A DNA stretch of 64,000 bases. Origin: Nitrospirota bacterium. GTDB lineage: Bacteria; Nitrospirota; Nitrospiria; JACQBW01. The stretch spans positions 62,001 to 126,000 of the forward strand of contig JACQBW010000011.1 of the NCBI GenBank assembly GCA_016194305.1. Reading direction: 5' to 3'. Made by a program: the position numbers and the translations under genes. The notes beneath the pieces are model-generated. The model was given only the letters and a program-made list of their open reading frames with translations. It had not been told where the DNA came from and did no database searches. Shown piece after piece: positions 34,819 through 43,625 of this stretch. Within the stretch, counting starts at the first letter, position 1; every line of letters begins with the position of its first letter.

Positions 34819-34821
34819 TAG

Positions 34822-34862
34822 AAAATAGACCGCAGGATGTTTTCCTGCGGTCTATTTTATTT
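34822..34862 (+). terminator. Intrinsic terminator between the two tandem pilins
   Basis: A perfect 16-bp stem (34822-34837 with 34843-34858), loop TGTTT, whose 3' arm ends in a T-rich tract (TCTATTTTATTTT). It should stop most transcription after the first pilin, allowing limited readthrough into the second. Confidence 0.9.
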
Positions 34863-34905
34863 TCGGAACTTAATTAATGAGAGTTTACTCACTCTGGAGC
34901 GATCG

Positions 34906-35358
34906 ATGGGCGTGTTAAGGAATCAAAAAGGCTTTACATTGATTGAGTTAATCATTGTCATCGTTGTATTAGGTGTGCTGGCGGCTGTTGCCATTCCTCA
35001 GTATGTCAATATGGTCGACGATGCCAGGGCGGCAGCAAATACAGGCTACATCGGAGGATTAAGGAGTACGATGGCCATCAGTACGGCAAATTATACTCTT
35101 AAGAGTGCTTCGTGTGTTCCCAATATTATGACCAGTGGAGGCGCGATCACGGCGACCAATGTCGAAGGATGTGTCAGTGGAAGCCGCCCCGCTTCATTAA
35201 CTTCAAATGGTGCGACTTCCCCTGGACAATGGGTTGGATTTGCTCCCAATCTTACTTCTGGAGGTGCAGTTGGAACCGTAACGTGGAATGTTGTCCTGGC
35301 AACAGCGACTCTTCCTGCAACAATAACCTGCACCGGATCGGGCACCTATAGATGCTAA
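34906..35358 (+). CDS. Type IV pilin (tandem copy 2)
   Basis: A 150-residue prepilin nearly identical to the preceding one; leader MGVLRNQKG, then FTLIELIIVIVVLGVLAAVA. ATG 34906 has GGAG six bases upstream; an earlier start at 34837 lies in the terminator hairpin and is unlikely. The four cysteines are kept. A 59-base stretch near the 3' end (35224-35282 against 34684-34742) is identical even at silent sites, while the 5' half has several silent differences, which suggests local gene conversion. Confidence 0.9.
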   Translation: MGVLRNQKGFTLIELIIVIVVLGVLAAVAIPQYVNMVDDARAAANTGYIGGLRSTMAISTANYTLKSASCVPNIMTSGGAITATNVEGCVSGSRPASLTSNGATSPGQWVGFAPNLTSGGAVGTVTWNVVLATATLPATITCTGSGTYRC

Positions 35359-35411
35359 AAAGCAGATGTATATTGGAAATAATTCTAAGCACTCAGAAAA
35401 GCAATGTTTGT

Positions 35412-37520
35412 CTAATTTGAAATTTTGTTTATTAGATTTTCGATCTTGGTTCGAAGTTCCGGATCGTGAATTATTGTCAAAGCTTCCTTTAGAAGAGGAA
35501 GCGATTCTCTCGTTGCTTTATCGGCAGCCCCTTTTTCAAATTCAGCAACCGCAGTTTCAAAATTTCCGTTCTGTAAGAAAAGACTCCCAATATTAAAATG
35601 AATGGCGGTATTTCGAGGATTTCCCTCATAAGCCAATATATATTCTTCCAGGGCCTTTTTTGGCAATCCCTGAAACTGGTAAGTTCGTCCCAAATTTTGA
35701 TGTAGTTGGGATGGGTTCGGGTCGACCATTAAGGCCTCCTTAAAATAAATCTCAGCGTTTTTATAATCCCCAAGTTTAAGACAAAGAACCCCGAGGTGAT
35801 TGAGGGGTTCAAGTGCGTCGGGATTAATCTGATTTGCTTCCAAATAGGCCTGTCGTGCCTCATCCGGATTGCTTGAGCTTTCATAGAGCTCTCCAAGATA
35901 CAGGTACCCTTGTACCAGTTTTGGAAACTGATTCAAGAGTTCTTTGGTTTCCTTTATTCCTATTTCTGGGCCTAGCAATTGACCGTGTAAATTCGCAAGG
36001 TTATAACGTGCAATGAAAAGATTTTGGTTAAGCGATATGGCGGTCATGAATTCACTTTCGGCTTTTCTGATTTCTCCCTTTTTTAAAAGTACTGACCCAT
36101 AGTCATTGTGGGCCAGGACTTCGTTGGGATTGAGCTCAAGAGTTCTCACATATTCTTTTTCGGCCAGGTCAAGGTCGTTTTCGTCTTCATAGGCCTTTCC
36201 GAGATTAATATGAGCGCGAAAGGAATCCGGAGATCTCTTGACTGCTGAAGCCCAAAGGGCAATCTGGCTAAACCAGTCTTTGTTCCTTTCTATGGTAAAA
36301 ACCGATTCGAATAAGAGAGATATCAGAAAAAGGACCATTCCCATTCCTTTCAATATTGGATAGGGCCATCTCCTGAAGAGGTAAGAAATTCCGGATACTG
36401 ACGAGATAAATATACCGATTGACGGGAGATAAAGCCGGTGCTCGAATACCAAATCGATCGGAATAAAGGTCGATTCCACGAGAAGATTGATAAAAAACCA
36501 GAGGATTCCAAAAGATATAAACGGGAATTTCTTTGCGTTTTTTATGGACCAACTAATAGAGGCGACGATGAGAATAAGTGAGAAAAAAGTGGATAGGGGT
36601 TGAAATAGATTTCTTGAAATCGGAACAAAATAGTCTATCGAAAGGCGATCAGGAATAGGATAGGCTAATAAAGAGAAATAATAGACCAGGACCCTCCATT
36701 CGGTCATTACTCTTTCCCAGATTGTAAATTCCTGGGAAGCTGAGCGATGACTAAAGAAATCATTAATTGCCGGATGAAAATAGATATAGGCGATAATCAA
36801 GACTGAAACAAAAAAATAAAATGGAAAAGATTTCGAAAATGTATCTTTGAATTTATTCCATCTGAACTTCGAAATGAAATAATAATCTATCAAAAGGCAG
36901 GTGATCGGAAAAAACACCGTATTTTCTTTTGAAAGAAGCGCGAGACCACCACAAACAAATGTGAGAAAAATCCAGTAGAAATTCCTTGGGGTGATGGAAT
37001 GTCTTGCTTTTATATAAGCAATCAATCCGGTGAGATAAAAAAGGCAAGCAAGGAGTGTCATCCTTTGAACGATATAATTTACAGACTGAGTTTGAATAGG
37101 GGAAGCGGCCCATAATAGAGAAATGGCTGATGCCAAATAGCGAGATTGAGAGATCATCAATTCTGATTCAGCGAGCTTAATGAGAAGATTTAAGAAAGTG
37201 AAAAGGACGACAGTGTTCAGAAGGTGCAAAAAAATATTCACGAGATGATAACTTTTAACATCAAGCTTTCCAAAATAATAGTTCAGCCCAAAGGTAATGT
37301 TGGAAATAGGACGGTGAGAAATGAGACTTCTGTAGAATGTGGAAAAAGATAGGGGTTGCTGCCAATGAAGAGATCTGTTTTCAACGATGTTTGGAATGTC
37401 GTCAAAAATGAAGGGACCTTTGAGGGTATTTGCATAAAGAATGGCAACGAGGAGTGTTGAGAAAAGAAAGAAAATAATGGAAGGGCGAATATTAGAAATG
37501 GAGGTGAGTTTGTTTAGCAT
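35412..37520 (-). CDS. TMTC-like multi-pass membrane protein with TPR repeats
   Basis: A 702-residue protein. The N-terminal 390 residues hold about ten transmembrane segments with an early FIFDDIPNIVEN motif, the layout of GT-C/TMTC-type O-mannosyltransferase-like proteins (DUF1736 group). From about residue 420, five or six TPR repeats follow (RAHINLGKAYEDENDLDLAE, VLAHNDYGSVLLKKGEIRKA and so on). It lies antisense inside the pilus locus between major and minor pilins, so pilin O-glycosylation is an attractive but unproven role. Its DNA is more AT-rich than the flanking genes. Confidence 0.8.
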   Translation of the reverse strand: MLNKLTSISNIRPSIIFFLFSTLLVAILYANTLKGPFIFDDIPNIVENRSLHWQQPLSFSTFYRSLISHRPISNITFGLNYYFGKLDVKSYHLVNIFLHLLNTVVLFTFLNLLIKLAESELMISQSRYLASAISLLWAASPIQTQSVNYIVQRMTLLACLFYLTGLIAYIKARHSITPRNFYWIFLTFVCGGLALLSKENTVFFPITCLLIDYYFISKFRWNKFKDTFSKSFPFYFFVSVLIIAYIYFHPAINDFFSHRSASQEFTIWERVMTEWRVLVYYFSLLAYPIPDRLSIDYFVPISRNLFQPLSTFFSLILIVASISWSIKNAKKFPFISFGILWFFINLLVESTFIPIDLVFEHRLYLPSIGIFISSVSGISYLFRRWPYPILKGMGMVLFLISLLFESVFTIERNKDWFSQIALWASAVKRSPDSFRAHINLGKAYEDENDLDLAEKEYVRTLELNPNEVLAHNDYGSVLLKKGEIRKAESEFMTAISLNQNLFIARYNLANLHGQLLGPEIGIKETKELLNQFPKLVQGYLYLGELYESSSNPDEARQAYLEANQINPDALEPLNHLGVLCLKLGDYKNAEIYFKEALMVDPNPSQLHQNLGRTYQFQGLPKKALEEYILAYEGNPRNTAIHFNIGSLFLQNGNFETAVAEFEKGAADKATRESLPLLKEALTIIHDPELRTKIENLINKISN

Positions 37521-37636
37521 GGATACCGGTGAATTTAAACGAAATAAAGGGGCCTTGCAACCCCAATTGAGAGGCTTGACGATAAACAGGGGAGAGGTAC
37601 ACTTAATTAAAGAACTTAATATTTAACAGGAAAGTG

Positions 37637-38194
37637 ATGATTAGAAGAAAAAACGGATTTACGCTAATAGAACTTGTCATTGTCATGGTGATTGTGGCGA
37701 TTCTTGGAATGATGGTCAATACGTTAACTGGTAATAATGCGTCTACCAAGGCCTCTGGCACCGTTCGGAAGATTCAATCCGATATCATTCTTGCTCAGGA
37801 ATCGGCGATGACTCAACGAGTTCATTACCGGATCCAGTTTACCTCCCCTTCGGGATACAATATGAAATGGTGCAATTATCAGGTGACAACCTGTTCAAAC
37901 CCGGCAAACTGGACAAACGCCATAGATCCTTCTACAAATACCACTCCCTTTAATGTGACCCTCAACAGCGGAAATTATTCGGGGGTTACTTTGGCTCCTC
38001 CGACATTGAATTGCTATTATCTGGAATTTAATTCTGCAGGCGTCCCCCTTGAAGATACTACCGGGGGGGCGTGTACGACTGCCCCCAATCCCTCGGTCCC
38101 CGTAGCAACCTTGCTATCCAGATTGGTAACCGTTAATCCCGGCGGGTTAACAGTCACAGTTCAATCGGGAACCGGGAAAACATCTATTCCCTGA
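37637..38194 (+). CDS. Minor prepilin, FimT/GspH-like
   Basis: A prepilin of 185 residues: leader MIRRKNG, then FTLIELVIVMVIVAILGMMV with Glu5. The N-terminal mature part has the GspH/FimT pattern (VRKIQSDIILAQESAMTQRV followed by HYRIQF). The C-terminal domain contains a CNYQVTTC cysteine pair and more cysteines. ATG 37637 follows CAGGAAAGTG; a GTG one codon earlier is also possible. It opens the minor pilin run 37637-40546, divergent from the TMTC-like gene. Confidence 0.85.
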   Translation: MIRRKNGFTLIELVIVMVIVAILGMMVNTLTGNNASTKASGTVRKIQSDIILAQESAMTQRVHYRIQFTSPSGYNMKWCNYQVTTCSNPANWTNAIDPSTNTTPFNVTLNSGNYSGVTLAPPTLNCYYLEFNSAGVPLEDTTGGACTTAPNPSVPVATLLSRLVTVNPGGLTVTVQSGTGKTSIP

Positions 38195-38261
38195 ATTGTC
38201 TCCTCCTTTTTTCTGATTTTCCCACGCTTGACGATTTCTACATCCGCGTTAAACTTTAACT

Positions 38262-38675
38262 ATGACCCCTAATCATCGTGGATTCACTCTAATTGAAGTG
38301 ATTATTAGCATTGTGTTACTGGCGATTTTATCTTCCGGTCTTATGGCAATGTTTACCACATTTTCAAAAAGCAATGGGGATCCCTCAGTCAATATACTGT
38401 CATCCGAATTGGCGCAGGAGAGGATGGAGCAAATTATTGCCGATAAAGAGAATCCTGCTAGGGGATTTCCATATCTTACGAATGCCAATTATCCCGTTGA
38501 AAATCCGGTAACGGGATTTCCCAATTTTAGCAGAAGTGTCAGCATTATTTATGTTGATCCGGCTGGGAATCTATCGGTTGCGGCGGCTGGGACAACCAAC
38601 TACAAGAATATCACAGTCACCGTAACCAGTTTAACCGGAAGTTTGACTACTTCTTCCCTGGTAGGAAGTTTTTAA
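38262..38675 (+). CDS. Minor prepilin, PilV/GspI-like
   Basis: A 137-residue prepilin: MTPNHRG, then FTLIEVIISIVLLAILSSGL with Glu5. SSELAQERMEQIIADKENPA is the typical PilV/GspI segment after the N-terminal helix. The short beta domain has no cysteines. It ends two bases before the next prepilin, indicating one operon. Minor pilins of this type prime assembly of the fibre at its tip. Confidence 0.85.
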   Translation: MTPNHRGFTLIEVIISIVLLAILSSGLMAMFTTFSKSNGDPSVNILSSELAQERMEQIIADKENPARGFPYLTNANYPVENPVTGFPNFSRSVSIIYVDPAGNLSVAAAGTTNYKNITVTVTSLTGSLTTSSLVGSF

Positions 38676-38677
38676 AG

Positions 38678-39187
38678 ATGATGATTCCCAGGGCCGACTT
38701 AAAAGTTCGATTCGATCAAAGAGGATTTACGATGGTTGAACTTGTAATCGTCATCGTTTTGGTTGGCGTTATTGCGATGACAGCGAGCATTTTAATTGGA
38801 CAGGCGGCAAAAACCTACCAAAGCAGTGATAATTATTCCGCCATTTCAAACCAGGGAAGACTCGCGCTGGAAATGATGGCACGGGAAATCAGACTCTTGA
38901 GAAGCCCGGCCGATATCACTTCGTCCTGTGCGGCGGCAACTACGGCTTTGAATTTTACCGATACCAACGGAACCCCGGTAACTTATAGCTTCGCCGGTTC
39001 GACGCTCTCAGCCGGCGGCGTTCCCCTTGCGGACAATCTGACCGCCTTTACCATTACCTACTATGATAAAAGCAACAGTCCGACGAATATCTGTGGTTCT
39101 GCCTGGAGCATTGCGGTATCGCTCACAGCAGCCCAGGGGAGCGATTCTCTGACGATGAGAACGAGAATCCATCCGAGGAGCTTTTAA
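38678..39187 (+). CDS. Minor prepilin, PilW/GspJ-like
   Basis: A 169-residue prepilin with leader MMIPRADLKVRFDQRG (16 residues), then FTMVELVIVIVLVGVIAMTA, Glu5 present. NQGRLALEMMAREIRLLRSP is the hallmark PilW/GspJ segment. Two cysteines lie in the beta domain (TSSCAAAT and NICGSA). It is followed three bases later by the PilX-like gene. Confidence 0.87.
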   Translation: MMIPRADLKVRFDQRGFTMVELVIVIVLVGVIAMTASILIGQAAKTYQSSDNYSAISNQGRLALEMMAREIRLLRSPADITSSCAAATTALNFTDTNGTPVTYSFAGSTLSAGGVPLADNLTAFTITYYDKSNSPTNICGSAWSIAVSLTAAQGSDSLTMRTRIHPRSF

Positions 39188-39190
39188 ACG

Positions 39191-40546
39191 ATGCAAAATT
39201 TTAATCAAAAAGGGATTGCATTGATGGCGATCATTTTTCTCCTCGTTGTGATTTCCTTCACCGGAATTATTTTTATTTCACTGTCATCAAGCAGTGCGAC
39301 TCAGGCGGTAAACGAAGTCAGATCGAATCAGGCGTTTTATATCGCTGAAGCGGGTATGGAAAGAACGCGGGGATATCTGGCAGGAAAAGATGCATCTTGC
39401 CCGGTTGGAGGCTGTACCTGCGCTTCGATTAACGGAAATGCGCTCTTTACCAATAAATCAATCGGTTCAGGACAATTTACTGTAACGGCGACAACAATTG
39501 GAGGACAATGCACGCTCACTTCGACCGGGGGTGTTCCGACGATCGCTTCCGGAACTACTCAACGGGTTGTGACCTATACCGCCATTACGACCATTCAAGA
39601 TGCCTGGGCAGTAGGGTACAACGTGACCGGAGTTAATCGTCCCTTTATGGCCCATTGGGATGGAAGCGCCTGGACCAATCTGACGGCATCGGCTCCGAAT
39701 ATTGGTGGGAACAATTTAATGGAAGTATCGATGATTTCCAGTTCCGAGGGTTGGGCTATTTCAAATGCGGGAGATTTTATTAAATATAATGGTTCAAATT
39801 GGGCGCTCTCTGGCGTCTTCAATTCTACGGCAACGCTCAATTCTATTTACATGAACGCAACGAACGATGGTTGGGCTGTTGGATCAAGCGGCGAAATAGA
39901 TCGATTGGACGCGGGAGGAGTCTGGTACAAATATCCTTATGTGGCTCAAGGCTCCAATAATGCCGCGATAACTCTACTCGGAGTCTACTGTATGAATTCT
40001 TCTTACTGTTGGGCGGTAGGCAATCGAACCTCAAGTGGCTCAGGCCAATCTAATATCTATTTTTGGAACGGTACAAACTGGAGTCCTTCGTCTACAGCAG
40101 GCATTAATGGGGCAAATTTTCGCTACGTTTCGTGTGTGGATACGACCCATTGCTGGGCGGTGGGCAGCAGCGGAGGAGAAATTATCTTTTGGAACGGCGC
40201 CAGTTGGGCCTTTCAGGATAACGGAAATTCTTCATTATGGGGAGTGGACTGTGTTGATACTACTCGTTGTTGGGCAGTGGGGAGAACCCTGAATGGCGGT
40301 AATCAGGTGAATTCTTATACTAGCCCAACTTGGGTTCTTCAAACTCCTCCGACGGGACAAAACCTGACTTTTGTGAGTTGTGTTTCACTAACCGACTGCT
40401 GGGCTTCTGGGGCTGCCGGCGTGCTCATTCATTGGAATGGTATTTTGCCTTGGACTTTAACGACCGTAGGGACGGTTCAGATTAATAGTCTTTCTCAGTT
40501 TCGAAGTGGAAACTCAACCACCTCATGGAAGGAAGTCATACAGTAA
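39191..40546 (+). CDS. PilX-like minor pilin fused to a seven-repeat WAVG propeller
   Basis: A 451-residue protein. Residues 1-55 are PilX-like: KGIALMAIIFLLVVISFTGI and NQAFYIAEAGMERTRGYL, a transmembrane helix and the typical A-x-Y-x-AEAGxE motif; the leader MQNFNQKG lacks Glu5, as in PilX. Residues about 135-451 contain seven repeats with the core (G/C)WAVG or close variants, usually followed by a WNG or WDG motif, likely a seven-bladed beta-propeller. Four blades carry a Cys-x6-Cys pair (SCVDTTHCWAVG). No PilY1 gene is present, so this may be the tip adhesin. A terminator follows. Confidence 0.82.
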   Translation: MQNFNQKGIALMAIIFLLVVISFTGIIFISLSSSSATQAVNEVRSNQAFYIAEAGMERTRGYLAGKDASCPVGGCTCASINGNALFTNKSIGSGQFTVTATTIGGQCTLTSTGGVPTIASGTTQRVVTYTAITTIQDAWAVGYNVTGVNRPFMAHWDGSAWTNLTASAPNIGGNNLMEVSMISSSEGWAISNAGDFIKYNGSNWALSGVFNSTATLNSIYMNATNDGWAVGSSGEIDRLDAGGVWYKYPYVAQGSNNAAITLLGVYCMNSSYCWAVGNRTSSGSGQSNIYFWNGTNWSPSSTAGINGANFRYVSCVDTTHCWAVGSSGGEIIFWNGASWAFQDNGNSSLWGVDCVDTTRCWAVGRTLNGGNQVNSYTSPTWVLQTPPTGQNLTFVSCVSLTDCWASGAAGVLIHWNGILPWTLTTVGTVQINSLSQFRSGNSTTSWKEVIQ

Positions 40547-40590
40547 ATAGATGACTTGACAGATTTAGAATCAGAGGTACCCTTTATAAG

Positions 40591-40615
40591 AAACCAACTG
40601 AAAAGTTGGTTTTTA
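40591..40615 (+). terminator. Intrinsic terminator after the minor pilin operon
   Basis: AAACCAACT, loop GAAA, AGTTGGTTT, then further T residues (40591-40615). It separates the pilin operon from the pilM-Q operon. Confidence 0.85.
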
Positions 40616-40676
40616 AAAGCAGACAACCTTAGAAAAATAAACTTAATTTTGTCTTCAACTTTCATTAAATGAATCT

Positions 40677-40913
40677 ATGAGAACATCCGAAATTTTGGAA
40701 AAAATACAAATTCCCCGCCATAAACTTTATTACCTCGAACAGAAGGGCTATATCTCGCCTAAAAGAATTCCGATGGGCGACCTGGAGTCACGCGATTATT
40801 CCAGGGAAGACTTTTTAAAAATTCAGGCAATTTGGAAATTTTTGCAAAAAGGTTTTAAACATCGAACGGCTTATGAGCAGGCAATGAAAGAGCTGATCGG
40901 AGAAAAAAAGTGA
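40677..40913 (+). CDS. Mini MerR-family DNA-binding protein
   Basis: A 78-residue protein with only the MerR winged-helix domain: RTSEILEKIQIPRHKLYYLE is the helix-turn-helix, followed by QKGYISPKRIPMGDLESRDY (wing). It has no effector or dimerisation domain. It is the first gene of the pilMNOPQ operon, and the pilM start (GTG) overlaps its stop, so it is probably a dedicated regulator of this operon or of the pilins upstream. An excisionase-like origin is the alternative but no integrase is near. Confidence 0.8.
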   Translation: MRTSEILEKIQIPRHKLYYLEQKGYISPKRIPMGDLESRDYSREDFLKIQAIWKFLQKGFKHRTAYEQAMKELIGEKK

Positions 40914-41938
40914 ATCTCTCGCGTCCATTAATCGGCATGGATATTGGCGAATCAAGCATTAAACTTTCGGTCATATCAAAGCAAGGCTCAAGACTCTCTC
41001 TCGACTATGCGGATAGGCTTCCGATTCAGACTTCAAAAGGAGACCTTCTCTCAGAGTCCGAAAAAATGATCGGTCTGAAGAATCTTTTTAGCAAAAATTC
41101 TTTTAAGAAAAATCCGGTTGTCATGAATTATACCGGGAATGCCCCGGTGATTCGTTATCTGAAATTACCGGAGATGCCGGAGAATGAATTAGCCGAGGCG
41201 ATCCAATGGGAAGCCAAAAAGGTGATTTCCGAACCACTCGAATCCAAAATTATCGATTATGCGATCCTCCGGAAGGTCTCTGATGGTGGAAAGAATACAC
41301 TTGAAATTATTCTTGTTGCAGTTGATAAGGGCGATGTTTCGGAAGGATTGGGCATTATTCGAAGAGCCGGCGTCTATCCCGCCTTGATGGATGTCAATCC
41401 CCTAGCTCTATTAAAAGTTGTGGCGCTCAATCATTCCAGCGAGATCGGCCAGGATCTGATCTTTATCGATATTGGTTCTTCGAAAATGGAAGTGAATATC
41501 TCAAGGGATGGTGTCCTCCGGTTTACACGACAGATTGGGAGGGGCGGAAACAACCTTTCTCATCTCATTATGGAAAAGAGGTCACTCTCTTTTGAAGATG
41601 CCGAAAAAATCAAGAAAGAGGAAGGGTTTTCCGCGTCTGAACTCGATGAGACAATCAAGGAAGAAGTGGACCGGATGGTATTAGAAGTACAGCGGTCAAT
41701 TGATTTCTACCGGACGCAATTTCGAGATATTTTAATAAAAAAGATTATTTTGATGGGAGGGACCCCTTTAATGCCTGGCTTCAGAGACTATTTTGAGACA
41801 CAGTTTGATTTTCCTGTTGTTCTGGAGAATCCCTTTTCGTTACTGACCGGTCCCACCCATTTATTGAAAGAGCTGAATCCGGTCAGCTCGATCTGGACGG
41901 CGTCCATCGGACTCGCATTGAGAGGGAAGGTTCATTGA
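40910..41938 (+). CDS. pilM: Type IV pilus assembly protein PilM (cluster II)
   Basis: A 342-residue actin-fold ATPase. PLIGMDIGESSIKLSVISKQ is phosphate-1, KLPEMPENELAEAIQWEAKK the family's LP motif, DLIFIDIGSSKMEVNISRDG phosphate-2 and KIILMGGTPLMPGFRDYFE the adenosine motif. It is cytoplasmic and binds the N-terminus of PilN. Here that partner begins MKREINLITNEF, the INL motif expected to be bound. It starts at GTG 40910, overlapping the mini-MerR stop. Confidence 0.93.
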   Translation: MNLSRPLIGMDIGESSIKLSVISKQGSRLSLDYADRLPIQTSKGDLLSESEKMIGLKNLFSKNSFKKNPVVMNYTGNAPVIRYLKLPEMPENELAEAIQWEAKKVISEPLESKIIDYAILRKVSDGGKNTLEIILVAVDKGDVSEGLGIIRRAGVYPALMDVNPLALLKVVALNHSSEIGQDLIFIDIGSSKMEVNISRDGVLRFTRQIGRGGNNLSHLIMEKRSLSFEDAEKIKKEEGFSASELDETIKEEVDRMVLEVQRSIDFYRTQFRDILIKKIILMGGTPLMPGFRDYFETQFDFPVVLENPFSLLTGPTHLLKELNPVSSIWTASIGLALRGKVH

Positions 41939-42002
41939 CACTATGGCCTTGTAAGGGTGACTTTCTGGTCTGCCAGACATGGGATTGATTGCAGGAATAG
42001 GA

Positions 42003-42554
42003 ATGAAACGAGAAATTAATTTAATCACAAATGAATTTGCTTTTGATCCGTTAGGAAAAATCAAACCGATCATTTTAGCTGTTTGGCTGGGAAGTCTGGT
42101 GTTGCTTCTGGGAGGTCTGATTTTGGCGAAAGAATTCGAGATTAGGAACACCCGGTTGGAATCGGCCCGTATTTCCGAACAGCTCTCGCGAACATCGCTG
42201 GAAGAGAACGACTTGGAGCAATTCATACAGAAGAACGGTCAATCGGACACCGGCGTCTTATTTCAAAATGCGATTCCGTGGGTCGATATTCTTTCAACGA
42301 TCGGAACCATTGTGCCGGAAGGAACCTGGTTAAAAACCTTCGATGGCGGCATCAGGCAGGAGGGGAAAGATCAACCTCCCGTGAAACAGATGAAATTGGC
42401 CGGGTTTGCCTATTCACATGCCCCCATTACGCTTTTATTATCCCGACTGGAAAGACAATCTCTATTTTCAGATATCCATCTGATCTATACCCAGAAGGGG
42501 GAAACGCTTGACGATCGATATGTCCATTTTGAAATTACCGGGAGAATGAATTGA
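42003..42554 (+). CDS. pilN: Type IV pilus assembly protein PilN (cluster II)
   Basis: A 183-residue bitopic protein. The N-terminus MKREINLITN carries the PilM-binding INL motif. A transmembrane helix follows at about 21-42, then a coiled coil and a ferredoxin-like domain (LSTIGTIVPEGTWLKTFDGG, QMKLAGFAYSHAPITLLLSR). I use ATG 42003, which puts the INL motif at the N-terminus; GGAATAGGA lies just upstream. The next gene starts at a TTG overlapping this stop. Confidence 0.9.
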   Translation: MKREINLITNEFAFDPLGKIKPIILAVWLGSLVLLLGGLILAKEFEIRNTRLESARISEQLSRTSLEENDLEQFIQKNGQSDTGVLFQNAIPWVDILSTIGTIVPEGTWLKTFDGGIRQEGKDQPPVKQMKLAGFAYSHAPITLLLSRLERQSLFSDIHLIYTQKGETLDDRYVHFEITGRMN

Positions 42555-43153
42555 CCACACTGGCTGAACTGACGCAAAGAATCGGATTGAAACCGGGTTC
42601 ATGGGTGAATAAAGGGATCAAAGATCCGGTTATCCAGGGCGTGGTCCTGACCATCATTTTCTTAGCCATTGGCGGAACCCTCATGAGCCAAAAATCAAAT
42701 GAGCTCATCCATCTTAAGAAAGATGTGACAGCGAACAGGGAACTCTTAACTCAGAAAGAGAAACATCTCTTTTTTCTCCGGGATGAAACAAAAAATATCA
42801 ACGCCCGGCTTCAGAAGAAATCGCTTGCCGGCGGTCAATTAACAGCAAATGAGAGGAAGATGTCATCTGTCTTGGAAAAAACGGCCCTGTTGGCTGCAGG
42901 CAGAAAAGTCGAGATGGTCTCATTCCGGCCTGAATCGGTGATCGAAGGGGAAAAAGATAACCTGTTGACGGTAAAAATCAAAGTGAAAACCGATTTTAAT
43001 GAATTAAAGGAATATATCTCGCGATTAAAACATTTTCCAAGCCCCATTAAGATCGATTCGGTCAAAATTGATACTTTGGAAAATGAAACGCCGATGGTCT
43101 ACGGAGATCTGGTCGTCATGACACGAATCATGAAGGAAAAAAATGAAAAATAA
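42551..43153 (+). CDS. pilO: Type IV pilus assembly protein PilO (cluster II)
   Basis: A 200-residue bitopic protein with a transmembrane helix at about 33-50 (VVLTIIFLAIGGTLM), a coiled coil (about 55-85) and a PilO-type domain (VKIKVKTDFNELKEYISRLK). The TTG start at 42551 overlaps the pilN stop and has GGGAGAA upstream. The 3' end overlaps pilP by 11 bases. Confidence 0.87.
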   Translation: MTTLAELTQRIGLKPGSWVNKGIKDPVIQGVVLTIIFLAIGGTLMSQKSNELIHLKKDVTANRELLTQKEKHLFFLRDETKNINARLQKKSLAGGQLTANERKMSSVLEKTALLAAGRKVEMVSFRPESVIEGEKDNLLTVKIKVKTDFNELKEYISRLKHFPSPIKIDSVKIDTLENETPMVYGDLVVMTRIMKEKNEK

Positions 43154-43586
43154 TCTCTCCCTATTATTAACTGGTTTTTTTCTCATTGCCATGATCTCCC
43201 TGGCAATTGGCCAGTCCGATTCTGGAAAATCGCAAACCGAGATCGACCAGGCTGAATCAGACAGCGTCACGGCTGACGAAGCGGATCATGAAGATGAGAA
43301 TACCGTTTCCGGGCCTCATGACCCGTTTCATCTTCCCAGGAAAAAGAATCTGAATCATCAAATTCCGGGCGGGGTGCGGGTCGGGCAATGGCATTTAACG
43401 GGGATTATTGTCGGGGGTTCCGGTGAGCGTCTTGCGATTGTGAACGATCGTCTTGTTTCCGAAGGGGATAAAGTGACCGGAGGTCAGATCGATCGGATCT
43501 ATCCAGATGTCGTCGTAATTAAGGGGCCATTTGGAACCCGGGAGCTTAAAATGCTCTCCTTTTCATCCGAGAGTCAAGGGGATTAA
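43143..43586 (+). CDS. pilP: Type IV pilus assembly protein PilP (cluster II)
   Basis: A 147-residue protein with an N-terminal signal or anchor (MKNNLSLLLTGFFLIAMISL), an acidic disordered stretch (about 27-60) and the PilP/HR-type beta domain (VGQWHLTGIIVGGSGERLAI, RIYPDVVVIKGPFGTRELKM). No lipobox cysteine is visible, unlike many PilP lipoproteins, so it may stay anchored by the uncleaved segment. It links PilN/O to the secretin. Confidence 0.85.
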   Translation: MKNNLSLLLTGFFLIAMISLAIGQSDSGKSQTEIDQAESDSVTADEADHEDENTVSGPHDPFHLPRKKNLNHQIPGGVRVGQWHLTGIIVGGSGERLAIVNDRLVSEGDKVTGGQIDRIYPDVVVIKGPFGTRELKMLSFSSESQGD

Positions 43587-43625
43587 TCGGGAAGCTATTA
43601 ATGAACTTGTAAGATAGGGAATCAT

